From: Aeromonas jandaei
GTDB taxonomy: Bacteria; Pseudomonadota; Gammaproteobacteria; Enterobacterales; Aeromonadaceae
Direction of reading: 5' to 3'
NCBI RefSeq assembly: GCF_037890695.1
Contig: NZ_CP149571.1
Span: 4,122,001-4,186,000 of the forward strand
Length of the DNA: 64,000 bases
Shown in pieces: positions 15,900 to 25,513 of this stretch (its first letter is position 1; each line of letters opens with the position of its first letter). A model generated the notes under the pieces. It was not told where the DNA came from. It saw only the letters and a program-made list of their open reading frames with translations, and did not search any database. A program made the translations under genes and the position numbers.

Positions 15900-18014
15900 T
15901 TACTGACCGCGCTCGCCCCCGGAATCAAACCCCTCGGCATGAAGGGCAATGCGCCACCCTTCGAGCTGGGCCGGTTCGCCGCCACTTGGCAGCAGGGCGT
16001 GGCTGCGCAGCCGCACGGTAAAGCAGCTCCCCTGCCCCGGGGTAGAGTCCACCAAGAGCTCGCCGCCCCAGCGGCTGATGATGCGGTGACTCAGGGCCAG
16101 CCCCAGCCCGGTGCCGGTGGCGCGGGTGGTGAAGAAGGGGTCGAAGATCTTGTCCATGATGGCCGCCTCGATACCGCTGCCGTTGTCGATGACCCGCACC
16201 AGCGCCCCCTGCAACACGCCCGCCTCATCGAACCAGTCGCAGCTCTCGACCCGGATCTCCCCTTGCTCCCCCAGCGCGTGGCTGGCATTGACCAGGAGGT
16301 TTATCAGCACCTGCAGCAGCTGCTGGCGATCCGCCTCGATGGGTTGCTGCGCCTTGAGATCGGCCACCAGCGCCACCTGCTGCTGGCGCAGGGCGGAGCG
16401 CACCAGAGTCAGGCTCTCCTCGATGATGGGGTTGAGGTGCTGCCACACCGGCGCCGTCTCGTAGTCGCCGGGGCGGGAGTATTGCAGCAGGCTGCGGGTG
16501 ATGGCGCGAATGCGCTCGATCTGGGTCAGCACCAGCGCCAGCTCCTCGCTGACCGGCTCGGCCGCCTCCCCCAGCTCCAGCTTCATCAGCTCCACGTTGC
16601 CGAGGATCACCGCCAAGGGGTTATTGATCTCGTGGGCCACCCCGGCACAGAGCTCGCCAAGGGCCGCCAGCTTCTCGTTGATGAGCAGCTGCTGGCGCGC
16701 CTCGGTCAGCATCTGGATATGCTCCTCCAGCTCGGCGGTCTTCTGCTTGAGGCTCTGGGTGCGCTCGGCCACCTTCTGCTCCAGCTCGTCGGCGCTGCGG
16801 GCCATCTGCTGCTGGTGCGCCTCCTGCCGGTCCAGCATGGCATCGAACTGGCGGCCAAGCTGGGCCAGCTCGTGGTCGGGGTCGAGGGCCAGCTCGCCGA
16901 TGCGGGCCGACTGCCCCGCCTGCACCTGCCGCACCACCTTGTGCATCCGCTCGATGGGGGTGAAGAGATCCCGCGCGCTGCGATAGACCAGCAGGCCCGA
17001 GATAAGCAGCAACAGCACCACGCCGGAGCCGAGCTCCACCAGATTGGTGAGGTAGGTGCGGATGATGGGCCACTCGAGGAAACCGACATAGAGCATGCCG
17101 ATCCGCTCGCCTTTGGCGCCCAAGAGCGGCTCGTAGCCCGACACATACCAGGCGTCATGGACGAAGGCGCGGTCAATCCAGAGCTCGCCCCGCTTCAGCA
17201 CCTGCTCGCGCACCGGCGGCGAGACCCGGGTGCCGACCGCCCGGCCCACCTGATGGCTGCTGCTGATCGGGACGTTGGTGCTCACCCGCAGATCGTCGAG
17301 AAACAAGGTAACGGTGCCGACGCTGCCATCCGGCAAGGTGTTCTTGGCAAACACCTGCCCCTTGATCTCGTCCACCAGCCGGGTGCTGCCGTTGATCAGC
17401 TCGCCCCCCTCCAGCACCGCCCAAAGGGAACCGTCGTGGCCCATCACCGGCGTCAGCGAGAGGCTGATCAGCCCCCGGTTCTCCACCACTTTGGTACCAT
17501 CCCGTTGCCACAGCACGGCCCGTTTGGCCAACAGCGGCGAGAGGGCGCGCATCTCCTGCTGCGACCAGACCACGAAGTGGCTGACGCTGCGTCCGGCACG
17601 CAGGGCCGTCAGCTCCTGCGCCGTCAGGGTGTCCAGCTCGGCGCCGCGGCGCAGACGCAGAAAATCGAGGCCGTAGTTGGATGCCAGCGGCATCACCCAG
17701 TCCTGCAGCTGATCCGGCGATTCCCGCAGCCGCAGCTGGAAGGCCCAGGCATCGCGCAGGTGTTCGAGGTGCTCGCTCTGGCGAGTCTGCTGCACGATCA
17801 CCGCGTGGTGGGCGCCCGCCAGATCGCTTCTGACCGTGGTGAGCAGGTTCTGCCAGCTGTAGGTGAGGGTCCAGTAGAGGGTGAGCGCTACCATGCCCGC
17901 CAGACTCAGCATGATGGGCATGGAGGTGAGCAGCAGCAGGCGCCAGCGCACCTTGGTGCGCACACAGCGCGGCAACAGAATTCGAATACAGCGTGACAAC
18001 AGGCTCTTTTTCAT
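15900..18014 (-). CDS. Membrane sensor histidine kinase of the sigma54 system
   Basis: A 704-aa kinase. After a basic start there is a membrane helix (LLLLTSMPIMLSLAGMVALTLYW, about residues 22-45) and a periplasmic sensor region of some 300 residues with Cache-like features (LWAVLEGGELINGSTRLVDEI..., DAWYVSGYEPLLGAKGERIGMLYVGFLE). A second helix (LVELGSGVVLLLLISGLLVYRS), a HAMP linker, a coiled coil (DELEQKVAERTQSLKQKTAELEEHIQ), the H-box GVAHEINNPLAVILGNVE and a full ATPase domain (NLLVNASHAL, DNGSGIE, FDPFFTT, GTGLGLALS) follow. The frame is open to 18182, but AAGGGAG stands five bases before the ATG at 18014. It lies 26 bases after the response regulator gene. Its ligand is unknown; formate or an oxyanion is inference from context. 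Confidence 0.88.
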   Translation of the reverse strand: MKKSLLSRCIRILLPRCVRTKVRWRLLLLTSMPIMLSLAGMVALTLYWTLTYSWQNLLTTVRSDLAGAHHAVIVQQTRQSEHLEHLRDAWAFQLRLRESPDQLQDWVMPLASNYGLDFLRLRRGAELDTLTAQELTALRAGRSVSHFVVWSQQEMRALSPLLAKRAVLWQRDGTKVVENRGLISLSLTPVMGHDGSLWAVLEGGELINGSTRLVDEIKGQVFAKNTLPDGSVGTVTLFLDDLRVSTNVPISSSHQVGRAVGTRVSPPVREQVLKRGELWIDRAFVHDAWYVSGYEPLLGAKGERIGMLYVGFLEWPIIRTYLTNLVELGSGVVLLLLISGLLVYRSARDLFTPIERMHKVVRQVQAGQSARIGELALDPDHELAQLGRQFDAMLDRQEAHQQQMARSADELEQKVAERTQSLKQKTAELEEHIQMLTEARQQLLINEKLAALGELCAGVAHEINNPLAVILGNVELMKLELGEAAEPVSEELALVLTQIERIRAITRSLLQYSRPGDYETAPVWQHLNPIIEESLTLVRSALRQQQVALVADLKAQQPIEADRQQLLQVLINLLVNASHALGEQGEIRVESCDWFDEAGVLQGALVRVIDNGSGIEAAIMDKIFDPFFTTRATGTGLGLALSHRIISRWGGELLVDSTPGQGSCFTVRLRSHALLPSGGEPAQLEGWRIALHAEGFDSGGERGQ

Positions 18015-18040
18015 CGCCACTCCCTTGGCATCGGCAGACC

Positions 18041-19396
<1,356 letters not shown>

Positions 19397-19425
19397 GAAA
19401 AAAAGCACCTCGAATACAGGTAAGG

Positions 19426-19471
19426 TCGGAGAATGTCCCGATAACCGGAACCTTTGTGGGACATTTTGTCC
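19426..19471. promoter_or_regulatory. Enhancer-like palindrome between the sigma54 regulator and tupA
   Basis: Perfect palindrome GGACATTTTGTCC at 19459-19471, with a half-site ending ATGTCC at 19438 centred 33 bases away. Together they give an AATGTCCC / GGGACATT inverted pair. The perfect site is centred about 152 bp upstream of the predicted tupA start point and 63 bases upstream of the regulator ATG. It is identical to the site at 10783-10795. Confidence 0.68.
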
Positions 19472-19590
19472 TTCCCGTATCAAAATCACCAACCCCAATT
19501 ATTAAAAGCGATAACCGGCTCACCTAATTGCCGCAATTAAATGACTGTTTTTAAAGGGTAAATATCGAATTCAAGAGGTATGGAACAGTT

Positions 19591-19606
19591 TGGCACCCCG
19601 CTTGCT
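19591..19606 (+). promoter_or_regulatory. Sigma54 promoter of tupABC
   Basis: TGGCACCCCGCTTGCT is a full match to the sigma54 consensus (TGGCAC, five bases, TTGCT). The predicted start point is near 19617, 31 bases before the tupA ATG. Confidence 0.85.
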
Positions 19607-19647
19607 TGGCTGTTTCCTCTCTCACCTACCCTGAAAGTTGCATCACG

Positions 19648-20478
19648 ATGACGATAAAAACCAACTTCAAACGTTTTGCCCTCTCTCTCGCCGCCAGCCT
19701 GCTGCTCGCCGGAGCGGCCCATGCTGACACTACCAAGGCGCCAATCCGCCTCGCCACCACCACCAGTACCGAACAGTCCGGTCTGCTGGGCTGGCTGCTG
19801 CCCCAGTTCACCAAGGAGACCGGCTATCCGGTGCAGGTGATGGCGGCCGGTACCGGCCAGAGCCTGAAGATGGGCGAGAATGGCGACGCGGATCTGGTGA
19901 TGACCCACGCCCCCTCTGCCGAGAAGAAGTTTGTCGACGCGGGCTTTGGCATCGAGCCGGTGCACCTGATGTACAACGACTTCGTCATCGTCGGCCCGGC
20001 CAAAGATCCGGCGGGTCTGGCCAAGCTGCACGACGCGGCCAAAGCGCTGCAAGCCATCAAGGATAAGGGCCAGACCTTTATCTCCCGCGGTGACGAGTCC
20101 GGCACCCACATCAAGGAGAAGACCCTGTGGCAGGCGGCTGACGTCAAACCCGAGTTTGCCGGCTATAAATCCATCGGCCAGGGGATGGGCCCGACCCTGA
20201 CCATGGCCTCCGAGCTCGGAGCCTACACCCTGACCGACCGCGGCACCTGGCTCGCCTACCAGAGCAAGCTGGATCTCGCCGTGCTGCTGGAGGGTGACAA
20301 GCGCCTGTTCAACCCCTATCAGGTGATCCTGGTCAATCCCAAGCGTTACCCGGATCTCAACACCGAAGGGGCCCGCACCCTGAAGAACTGGCTGGTCTCC
20401 GAGCATGGCCAGAAGCTGATCGGCGACTTCAAGGTAGCCGGTCAGGCGCTGTTCGTGGCCGACGCCAACACCCAGTAA
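19648..20478 (+). CDS. tupA: Tungstate ABC transporter substrate-binding protein
   Basis: Periplasmic oxyanion-binding protein of 276 aa with a clear Sec signal peptide (NFKRFALSLAASLLLAGAAHA). The mature start has the TupA hallmark LATTTSTEQSGLL, followed by MAAGTGQSLKMGENGDADLVMTHAPSAEKKF and FISRGDESGTHIKE. The TTTS and SGTH segments are the anion-binding loops of the family, and this combination separates TupA (tungstate) from ModA. A TTG at 19606 would extend the frame, but it overlaps the sigma54 promoter; the ATG at 19648 directly precedes the signal peptide. First gene of tupABC; likely expressed under control of the divergent sigma54 regulator. Confidence 0.92.
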   Translation: MTIKTNFKRFALSLAASLLLAGAAHADTTKAPIRLATTTSTEQSGLLGWLLPQFTKETGYPVQVMAAGTGQSLKMGENGDADLVMTHAPSAEKKFVDAGFGIEPVHLMYNDFVIVGPAKDPAGLAKLHDAAKALQAIKDKGQTFISRGDESGTHIKEKTLWQAADVKPEFAGYKSIGQGMGPTLTMASELGAYTLTDRGTWLAYQSKLDLAVLLEGDKRLFNPYQVILVNPKRYPDLNTEGARTLKNWLVSEHGQKLIGDFKVAGQALFVADANTQ

Positions 20479-20545
20479 TGCCCGCACCGACCGACATGGC
20501 GGCGCAGCTGGCCCTCCCCCTGCATGCTGACGGGGGAGGTGCCTG

Positions 20546-21244
20546 ATGACGCTGCTCGACACGACCCTGGCGGCCCTCGCCCTGCTGTTCAACGGCGATA
20601 CCGAGCTGTGGCAGGTGGTGGGGGTCTCCTTCTCCGTCTCTGGCATCGCCCTGCTGCTGGTGCTGCTGCCGGCGCTGCTGCTGGGTTTTGCCCTGGCCTA
20701 TCTGCCGCTGCCCGGCCGCTGGCTCTGGCTCTCCTGCATCAACACCCTGCAGTCGGTGCCGACCGTGGTGATCGGTCTTCTGCTCTATATGCTGCTGTCG
20801 CGAGCCGGCCCTTTTGGCGACTGGAAGCTGCTCTTTACCCAGCAGGCGATGGTGGTGGGGCAGATGCTGATCGCCTTTCCGGTCATCGCCACCATGGCTC
20901 ACGCCGCCTTTGTCCAGAGTGACCGCCGCGCTTGGGAGACCGCCCTGACCCTGGGCGTCTCCTGGCCCAAGGCGCTGCTCGGGTTGATGCACGAATGCCG
21001 CTTTGGCCTGCTGGCGGCGGTGATCGGCGCCTTCAGCCGCATCGTCACCGAGGTGGGTTGCTCCATGATGGTGGGGGGCAACATCCTGCACTTTACCCGC
21101 AATATCCCGACCGCCATCGCACTGGAGACCCAGAAAGGGGCCTTCACTCAGGGGGTCGCCCTCGGCATTGTGCTGCTCACCCTCGCCTTGCTGCTCAACC
21201 TGCTGCTCACCGCCTGTCGCGGCCAGAGCTATCTGAAGAATTGA
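20546..21244 (+). CDS. tupB: Tungstate ABC transporter permease
   Basis: Inner-membrane permease (232 aa) with five to six hydrophobic segments, beginning LWQVVGVSFSVSGIALLLVLLPALLLGFALAYL. The coupling loop typical of binding-protein-dependent permeases appears as AWETALTLGVSWPKALLGLMHECRFGLLAAVIGAFSR. It pairs with TupA and TupC to import tungstate. GGGGGAGG lies eight bases before the ATG. The gap of 67 bases after tupA is unremarkable. Confidence 0.9.
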   Translation: MTLLDTTLAALALLFNGDTELWQVVGVSFSVSGIALLLVLLPALLLGFALAYLPLPGRWLWLSCINTLQSVPTVVIGLLLYMLLSRAGPFGDWKLLFTQQAMVVGQMLIAFPVIATMAHAAFVQSDRRAWETALTLGVSWPKALLGLMHECRFGLLAAVIGAFSRIVTEVGCSMMVGGNILHFTRNIPTAIALETQKGAFTQGVALGIVLLTLALLLNLLLTACRGQSYLKN

Positions 21245-21272
21245 CCATGCCCGCAACCCACAGGAGTACCTC

Positions 21273-21968
21273 ATGGCTCTGACCGCCCACCAGCTGACGA
21301 TGCGCTTTGGCGATCGTCAGCTGTTCGAGATTGAGCGCCTCTCCATCGCGGCGGGAGACGCCATCTGGCTGCACGGGGCCAACGGGGTGGGCAAGACCAC
21401 CTTGCTCAAGATCCTGGCGGGGCTGCTCCCCCCGACCCGCGGCCACACCAACCTGCCGGGGCGCTGGCAACGGCGGCTCAACCGCCTGCTCAAACGGGAT
21501 CTGGGGCCGGGCCGGGTCACCTATCTGCACCAGACCCCCTATCTGTTTGATCGCACGGTGCACGACAATGTCGCCTGGGCGCTGGACAAGCAGCTCGGCA
21601 GCGAGGTGCGGGTGTTCGAGGCGCTGCGCCGGGTCGAGCTGGAGGGGCTGGCACGGGAGCACATCAGCATTCTCTCGGGTGGCGAACGGCAACGGCTGGC
21701 CATGGCCCGTGCCTGGGCACTGCAACCCGCTTTTCTGCTGATGGACGAGCCCACCGCCAATCTGGATGCACATTCGGTTGCCCTGATGGCCGCATTGGCG
21801 CAAGATCTGCGGGAACATGGCAGCGGCCTGGTGGTGATCAGTCACCAGCACAACGCCCTGACCGACCTGTGCGAGCGGCAATGGACCCTCGCCCGTGGCC
21901 AGCTGCAAGAGACGACCCCTTTAAAAATCATCGAGCGACATGACTTCAAGAAGCGAATCCCCCTCTAG
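21273..21968 (+). CDS. tupC: Tungstate ABC transporter ATP-binding protein
   Basis: ATPase subunit of 231 aa. Walker A GANGVGKTT near residue 36, Q-loop around YLHQTPYLFDRTV, ABC signature LSGGERQR, Walker B FLLMDEPTANLD and the switch histidine in VVISHQHN are all present. The protein is somewhat short and lacks the C-terminal molybdate-binding TOBE domain of ModC, as expected for TupC. AGGAG is five to six bases before the ATG region. The 3' end overlaps mobA by 29 bases in another frame. Confidence 0.91.
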   Translation: MALTAHQLTMRFGDRQLFEIERLSIAAGDAIWLHGANGVGKTTLLKILAGLLPPTRGHTNLPGRWQRRLNRLLKRDLGPGRVTYLHQTPYLFDRTVHDNVAWALDKQLGSEVRVFEALRRVELEGLAREHISILSGGERQRLAMARAWALQPAFLLMDEPTANLDAHSVALMAALAQDLREHGSGLVVISHQHNALTDLCERQWTLARGQLQETTPLKIIERHDFKKRIPL

Positions 21969-22575
21969 CCCATTTCCCGTGTCGGCAGTGATCCTCGCCG
22001 GCGGCCGCGCCACCCGGATGGGGGGCGAAGACAAGGGATGGGTGGAGCTGGCAGGACGCCCGCTGATCGTCCACGTACTGGAGCGGCTGCGCCCCCAGGT
22101 GGACGAGCTCCTTATCAATGCCAATCGCAGCCACGACCGCTATCAGGCGCTGGCTCCCGTCATCAGCGATGACAATCGCGACTACCTCGGCCCGCTGGCG
22201 GGCATGCAGGCTGGCCTTGCCGCCGCCCGCCACGACTGGGTGCTGTTCGTCCCCTGTGATGGCCCAGCACTGCCAACCGATCTGATGAGCCGCTTTCGCG
22301 CCGCCCTGACCCCGGATACCGAGCTGGTAGTGGCCCACGATGGCGACTGGCTGCAACCCGTGGTCGCTCTGCTGCACACATCCCTGCTCCCCTCCCTCAG
22401 CGCTGCACTGGCCGGGGGGGAGCGCAAAATCGATATCTGGTTTGCCCGCCACAATATGGCGGTGGTGAGCTTTGCCGATCAGCCGGATGCCTTTATCAAT
22501 CTCAACAGCCCGGACGAGCTGGCCGCCTACGAGGCGCGCCTGCAAGACGCCACCGGACAAGGAGCCACCTCATGA
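21940..22575 (+). CDS. mobA: Molybdenum cofactor guanylyltransferase
   Basis: MobA attaches GMP from GTP to molybdopterin, producing the guanine dinucleotide form needed by formate dehydrogenase. The 211-aa protein starts with a short extension and then VSAVILAGGRATRMGGEDKGWVEL, the nucleotide-binding signature of the family. GPLAGMQAGLAAARHDWVLFVPCDGPALP (metal-binding aspartate region) and the C-terminal NLNSPDEL follow. It overlaps the 3' end of tupC and abuts the next gene by ATGA, so cofactor synthesis is coupled to tungstate uptake in one transcript. Confidence 0.93.
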   Translation: MTSRSESPSSPFPVSAVILAGGRATRMGGEDKGWVELAGRPLIVHVLERLRPQVDELLINANRSHDRYQALAPVISDDNRDYLGPLAGMQAGLAAARHDWVLFVPCDGPALPTDLMSRFRAALTPDTELVVAHDGDWLQPVVALLHTSLLPSLSAALAGGERKIDIWFARHNMAVVSFADQPDAFINLNSPDELAAYEARLQDATGQGATS

Positions 22576-24317
22576 CCCCGGCCCCCACCCTTCCCCTGCT
22601 CGGCTTCGCCGCCTGGAGCGGTACCGGCAAGACCACCTTGCTGGAGCAGTTGATCCCCCTGCTGGTGGATCGTGGCCTGCGCATTGGGGTGCTCAAGCAC
22701 GCCCATCACGACTTTGATATCGACCAGCCGGGCAAGGACAGCTATCGCCTGCGCAAGGCGGGCGCCCGGCAGATGATGGTGGCTTCCCGCCGCCGTCATG
22801 CTCGCATCATTGAAACCGAGCTGGCCGAAGCCGATTTTCGCCAGCTGCTGGCAAGCTTCGATCAGAGTGAACTCGACCTGCTGCTGGTCGAGGGGTTCAA
22901 GCACGAACACTTCCCGAAAATCGAGCTGCACCGCGCCGAGATTGGCAAGTCGCTGCTCTTCCCCGAAGACCGGGACATCATAGCGCTGGCCAGCGATCAG
23001 CCCGCAGAGACCACCCTGCCGCAACTCGATATCAACGACCTTGAGGCTATCGCCGACTTCGTCTGCAGCTGGCTTGACGGCTGCCAGACTCGCGAGCAGG
23101 AGGCTGGCAACGGCTTTTTGTCGGTCGAAGCGGCCCGCAACGCCATTCTGGCAGCCCTCACCCCAAGCACCGCCTGCAGCGACAAACCGCTGGCCGAGTG
23201 CCACGGCGCCGTGCTGGCCACCGATCTGATCAGCCCCATCAATGTGCCCCCCCACGCCAACTCGGCGATGGACGGCATTGGCCTGCGCGGTGACGATCTC
23301 GCCGCCGGTCGCTGGCAACTGGTGGGTGAAGTGCTGGCGGGCCAGCAGCGCCATGAGCCGGTGCTGGCCGGTCAGGCGGTGCAGATCATGACCGGCGCCC
23401 CGCTCCCCCCCGGGGTCGATACCGTGGTGATGCGCGAAGAGACTCATATTGAGGGTGAGTGGGTCACGGTCACCGCCCCCGTTCACGCAGGGCAGAACGT
23501 GCGTCAGGCCGGGGAAGATCTGGCCAAAGGTGCGGTCGCCATCCCGGCCGGTACCCGACTCGCAGCCCCCCAGCTGGGGCTGGCGGCATCGCTCGGGCTG
23601 GGCAGCCTGCCGGTGCGCACGCCGCTGAAAGTGGCACTGTTCAGCACCGGCGACGAGGTGCAGGCGCCGGGCGAACTGCTCGCCCCCGGCCATATCTTCG
23701 ACAGCAACCGCTTCACCCTGATGGCCCTTATCCGCGCCGCCGGTTGCGAGGTGATGGACCTTGGCATCATCCCCGATGACAAGACCATCCTGCGCCAGCA
23801 GCTGGAGCAAGCTGCCGCCAGCGCCGATCTGGTGCTGAGCTCCGGCGGGGTCTCGGTGGGCAACGCCGACTTTATCAAGCTGGTGCTGGCTGAGCTTGGC
23901 CAGATCGATTTCTGGCGCATCCAGATGCGGCCGGGCCGCCCGCTCGCCTTTGGCAAGCTGGGGCAGACCCCCTTCTTCGGCCTGCCCGGCAATCCGGTGG
24001 CCGCCATGGTCTGCTTCCTGCAGTTTGTCGAGCCAGCCATCGCCCGCCTGCAGGGCAAGCTGTGGCAGCCGCTGCGCCTGTCGGCACTGGCAGACGAGAA
24101 GATGAAGAGCCGCCCGGGTCGCACCGAGTTCCTGCGCGGCATCTTCCATCAGGATGGCAACGGCCAGCTGCGGGTGCGCACCACGGGGCCACAGGGCTCC
24201 GGCATCCTGAGCTCCATGGCCGATGCCAACTGTCTGATTGAAATCGTCCCCGCTCAGAGCGGCATCGCCGTTGGTGAGCGGGTCTGGATCCACCCCCTGC
24301 AAGGACGATTGGCCTGA
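22572..24317 (+). CDS. mobB-moeA: MobB-MoeA fusion protein
   Basis: A 581-aa two-domain protein. Residues 1 to about 172 are MobB: P-loop SGTGKTTLLEQL, the KHAHHDFDIDQPGKDSYRLRKAGA block and LLVEGFKHE. Residues from about 180 are MoeA: VPPHANSAMDG, GQAVQIMTGAPLPPGVD, the FSTGDEV motif, SSGGVSVGNADF, MRPGRPLAFG and FGLPGNPVA. MoeA inserts the metal into adenylylated molybdopterin; MobB assists MobA in dinucleotide formation. Fusion would tie metal insertion to the last step. The start overlaps mobA's stop by ATGA. Single clean frame, no sign of sequencing error at the junction. Confidence 0.94.
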   Translation: MTPAPTLPLLGFAAWSGTGKTTLLEQLIPLLVDRGLRIGVLKHAHHDFDIDQPGKDSYRLRKAGARQMMVASRRRHARIIETELAEADFRQLLASFDQSELDLLLVEGFKHEHFPKIELHRAEIGKSLLFPEDRDIIALASDQPAETTLPQLDINDLEAIADFVCSWLDGCQTREQEAGNGFLSVEAARNAILAALTPSTACSDKPLAECHGAVLATDLISPINVPPHANSAMDGIGLRGDDLAAGRWQLVGEVLAGQQRHEPVLAGQAVQIMTGAPLPPGVDTVVMREETHIEGEWVTVTAPVHAGQNVRQAGEDLAKGAVAIPAGTRLAAPQLGLAASLGLGSLPVRTPLKVALFSTGDEVQAPGELLAPGHIFDSNRFTLMALIRAAGCEVMDLGIIPDDKTILRQQLEQAAASADLVLSSGGVSVGNADFIKLVLAELGQIDFWRIQMRPGRPLAFGKLGQTPFFGLPGNPVAAMVCFLQFVEPAIARLQGKLWQPLRLSALADEKMKSRPGRTEFLRGIFHQDGNGQLRVRTTGPQGSGILSSMADANCLIEIVPAQSGIAVGERVWIHPLQGRLA

Positions 24318-24378
24318 ATCCCGACGGGGCGCAGGCCGGATGCAATGCGCCCCCAGGTCACTTTACACGAGGCTCACT

Positions 24379-25437
24379 GTGCGTCTTGATGCCCCCTTAT
24401 CCCGGCTCGATCTGCTGGTCTACGGCCACTATCGCATCGTCCATGGCCTGCGCATTGCGCTCGCCTTTATGCTCACCTTTCTGCTCACCCGCCAGCTGCA
24501 ACTGCCGGAGAGTACCTGGCCGCTGATCACGCTGGTGGTGGTGATGGGCCCCATCTCGTTTTGGGGCAATGTGCTCTCCCGTGCCCTGCAGCGGGTAGTG
24601 GGCACCATCTTCGGCGCCAGCTGCGGGATAGTGGCGCTCTATCTCGAGATCTACTCCCTGCCGCTCACCCTGATCTGGTGCGGCTGTATCATGTTCCTGT
24701 GCGGCTATCTGGCGCTCGGCAAACGCCCCTATGTGGGACTGCTGATCGGCATCACCCTCGGCGTCACCATGGGGGCCCAGCCGGGAGATATCCATACCGC
24801 CCTCTGGCGCAGCGGTGACGTGGTGCTGGGCTCACTGCTGGCACTGCTCTTTTGCAGCATCTACCCCCAGCGGGCCTACAGCCACTGGCGGCTGCAACTG
24901 CACCAGATCCTGCAGCAGTCGGGACGGCTCTATCACACCCACCTCTCCCCCAACGTGCTGGAGCGGCCGCAGCTCAAACACAATCTCTCCCAGCTGCTGG
25001 CCCAAACCGGCAAACTGCGGGCCCTGCTGGCACCGGCAGCCAAGGAGACCCGCCACAGCATCGCCCTGTTTGATGCGGTGCAGGTCACCATGCGCAATAC
25101 CCTCTGCACCCTTGAGATGCTGGCCAACACCTACTGGAACGATCGGGAGAGCCACTTCCTGATGCAGAGCACCCGCGAGCTGCACGAGTGCCATCAGGCG
25201 ACCGAAGAGGCGATAAACCAGCTTGCCCGGATGCTGCAAACCGGCGACGGACGCGGCGCCGAGGCCGCCATCGCCCGTCTGCACGAGCTGGCGACCCGGG
25301 TCAACCTGCCCGCCAATACGGAGACGGCCATCATCGGCTATCTCTGGCTCAACGTGCAGCTGACCGAACAGCTCACCCACCTGCGCCGCCTGCTGGGGCT
25401 TATCCTCACCGTGCCCCATCGCAAACAGCCGACCTGA
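24379..25437 (+). CDS. FUSC-family inner membrane protein
   Basis: A 352-aa membrane protein related to the N-terminal half of YccS/AaeB-type proteins (fusaric acid resistance superfamily). The first 170 residues contain six hydrophobic segments (GLRIALAFMLTFLL, WPLITLVVVMGPISFWG, RVVGTIFGASCGIVALYL, LIWCGCIMFLCGYLAL, YVGLLIGITLGVTMG, GDVVLGSLLALLFCSIYP). The remainder is a helical soluble domain. A GTG start at 24379 with GAGG six bases upstream is chosen over the ATG at 24238, which lies inside mobB-moeA. Substrate unknown; efflux of aromatic acids is only a family-level guess. Confidence 0.82.
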   Translation: MRLDAPLSRLDLLVYGHYRIVHGLRIALAFMLTFLLTRQLQLPESTWPLITLVVVMGPISFWGNVLSRALQRVVGTIFGASCGIVALYLEIYSLPLTLIWCGCIMFLCGYLALGKRPYVGLLIGITLGVTMGAQPGDIHTALWRSGDVVLGSLLALLFCSIYPQRAYSHWRLQLHQILQQSGRLYHTHLSPNVLERPQLKHNLSQLLAQTGKLRALLAPAAKETRHSIALFDAVQVTMRNTLCTLEMLANTYWNDRESHFLMQSTRELHECHQATEEAINQLARMLQTGDGRGAEAAIARLHELATRVNLPANTETAIIGYLWLNVQLTEQLTHLRRLLGLILTVPHRKQPT

Positions 25438-25446
25438 TCGCCATAA

Positions 25447-25473
25447 AAAACGCCCCGCATTGCGGGGCGTTTT
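25447..25473. terminator. Bidirectional terminator
   Basis: Stem AAAACGCCCCGC / GCGGGGCGTTTT with a three-base loop, placed between two converging genes and flanked by A and T runs on both sides. Confidence 0.9.
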
Positions 25474-25513
25474 GCTATCTGACTGGCCGCTTGGGCGGTG
25501 AGTGCTATAAACC

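Noticed and set aside
15876..17996. Long open frame (706 codons) antisense to the sensor kinase
   Set aside because: Low-complexity histidine/glutamine/leucine-rich translation typical of antisense frames; the kinase has all its motifs on the other strand.
19606..19647. Upstream TTG start for tupA
   Set aside because: It overlaps the sigma54 promoter and would place residues before the signal peptide.
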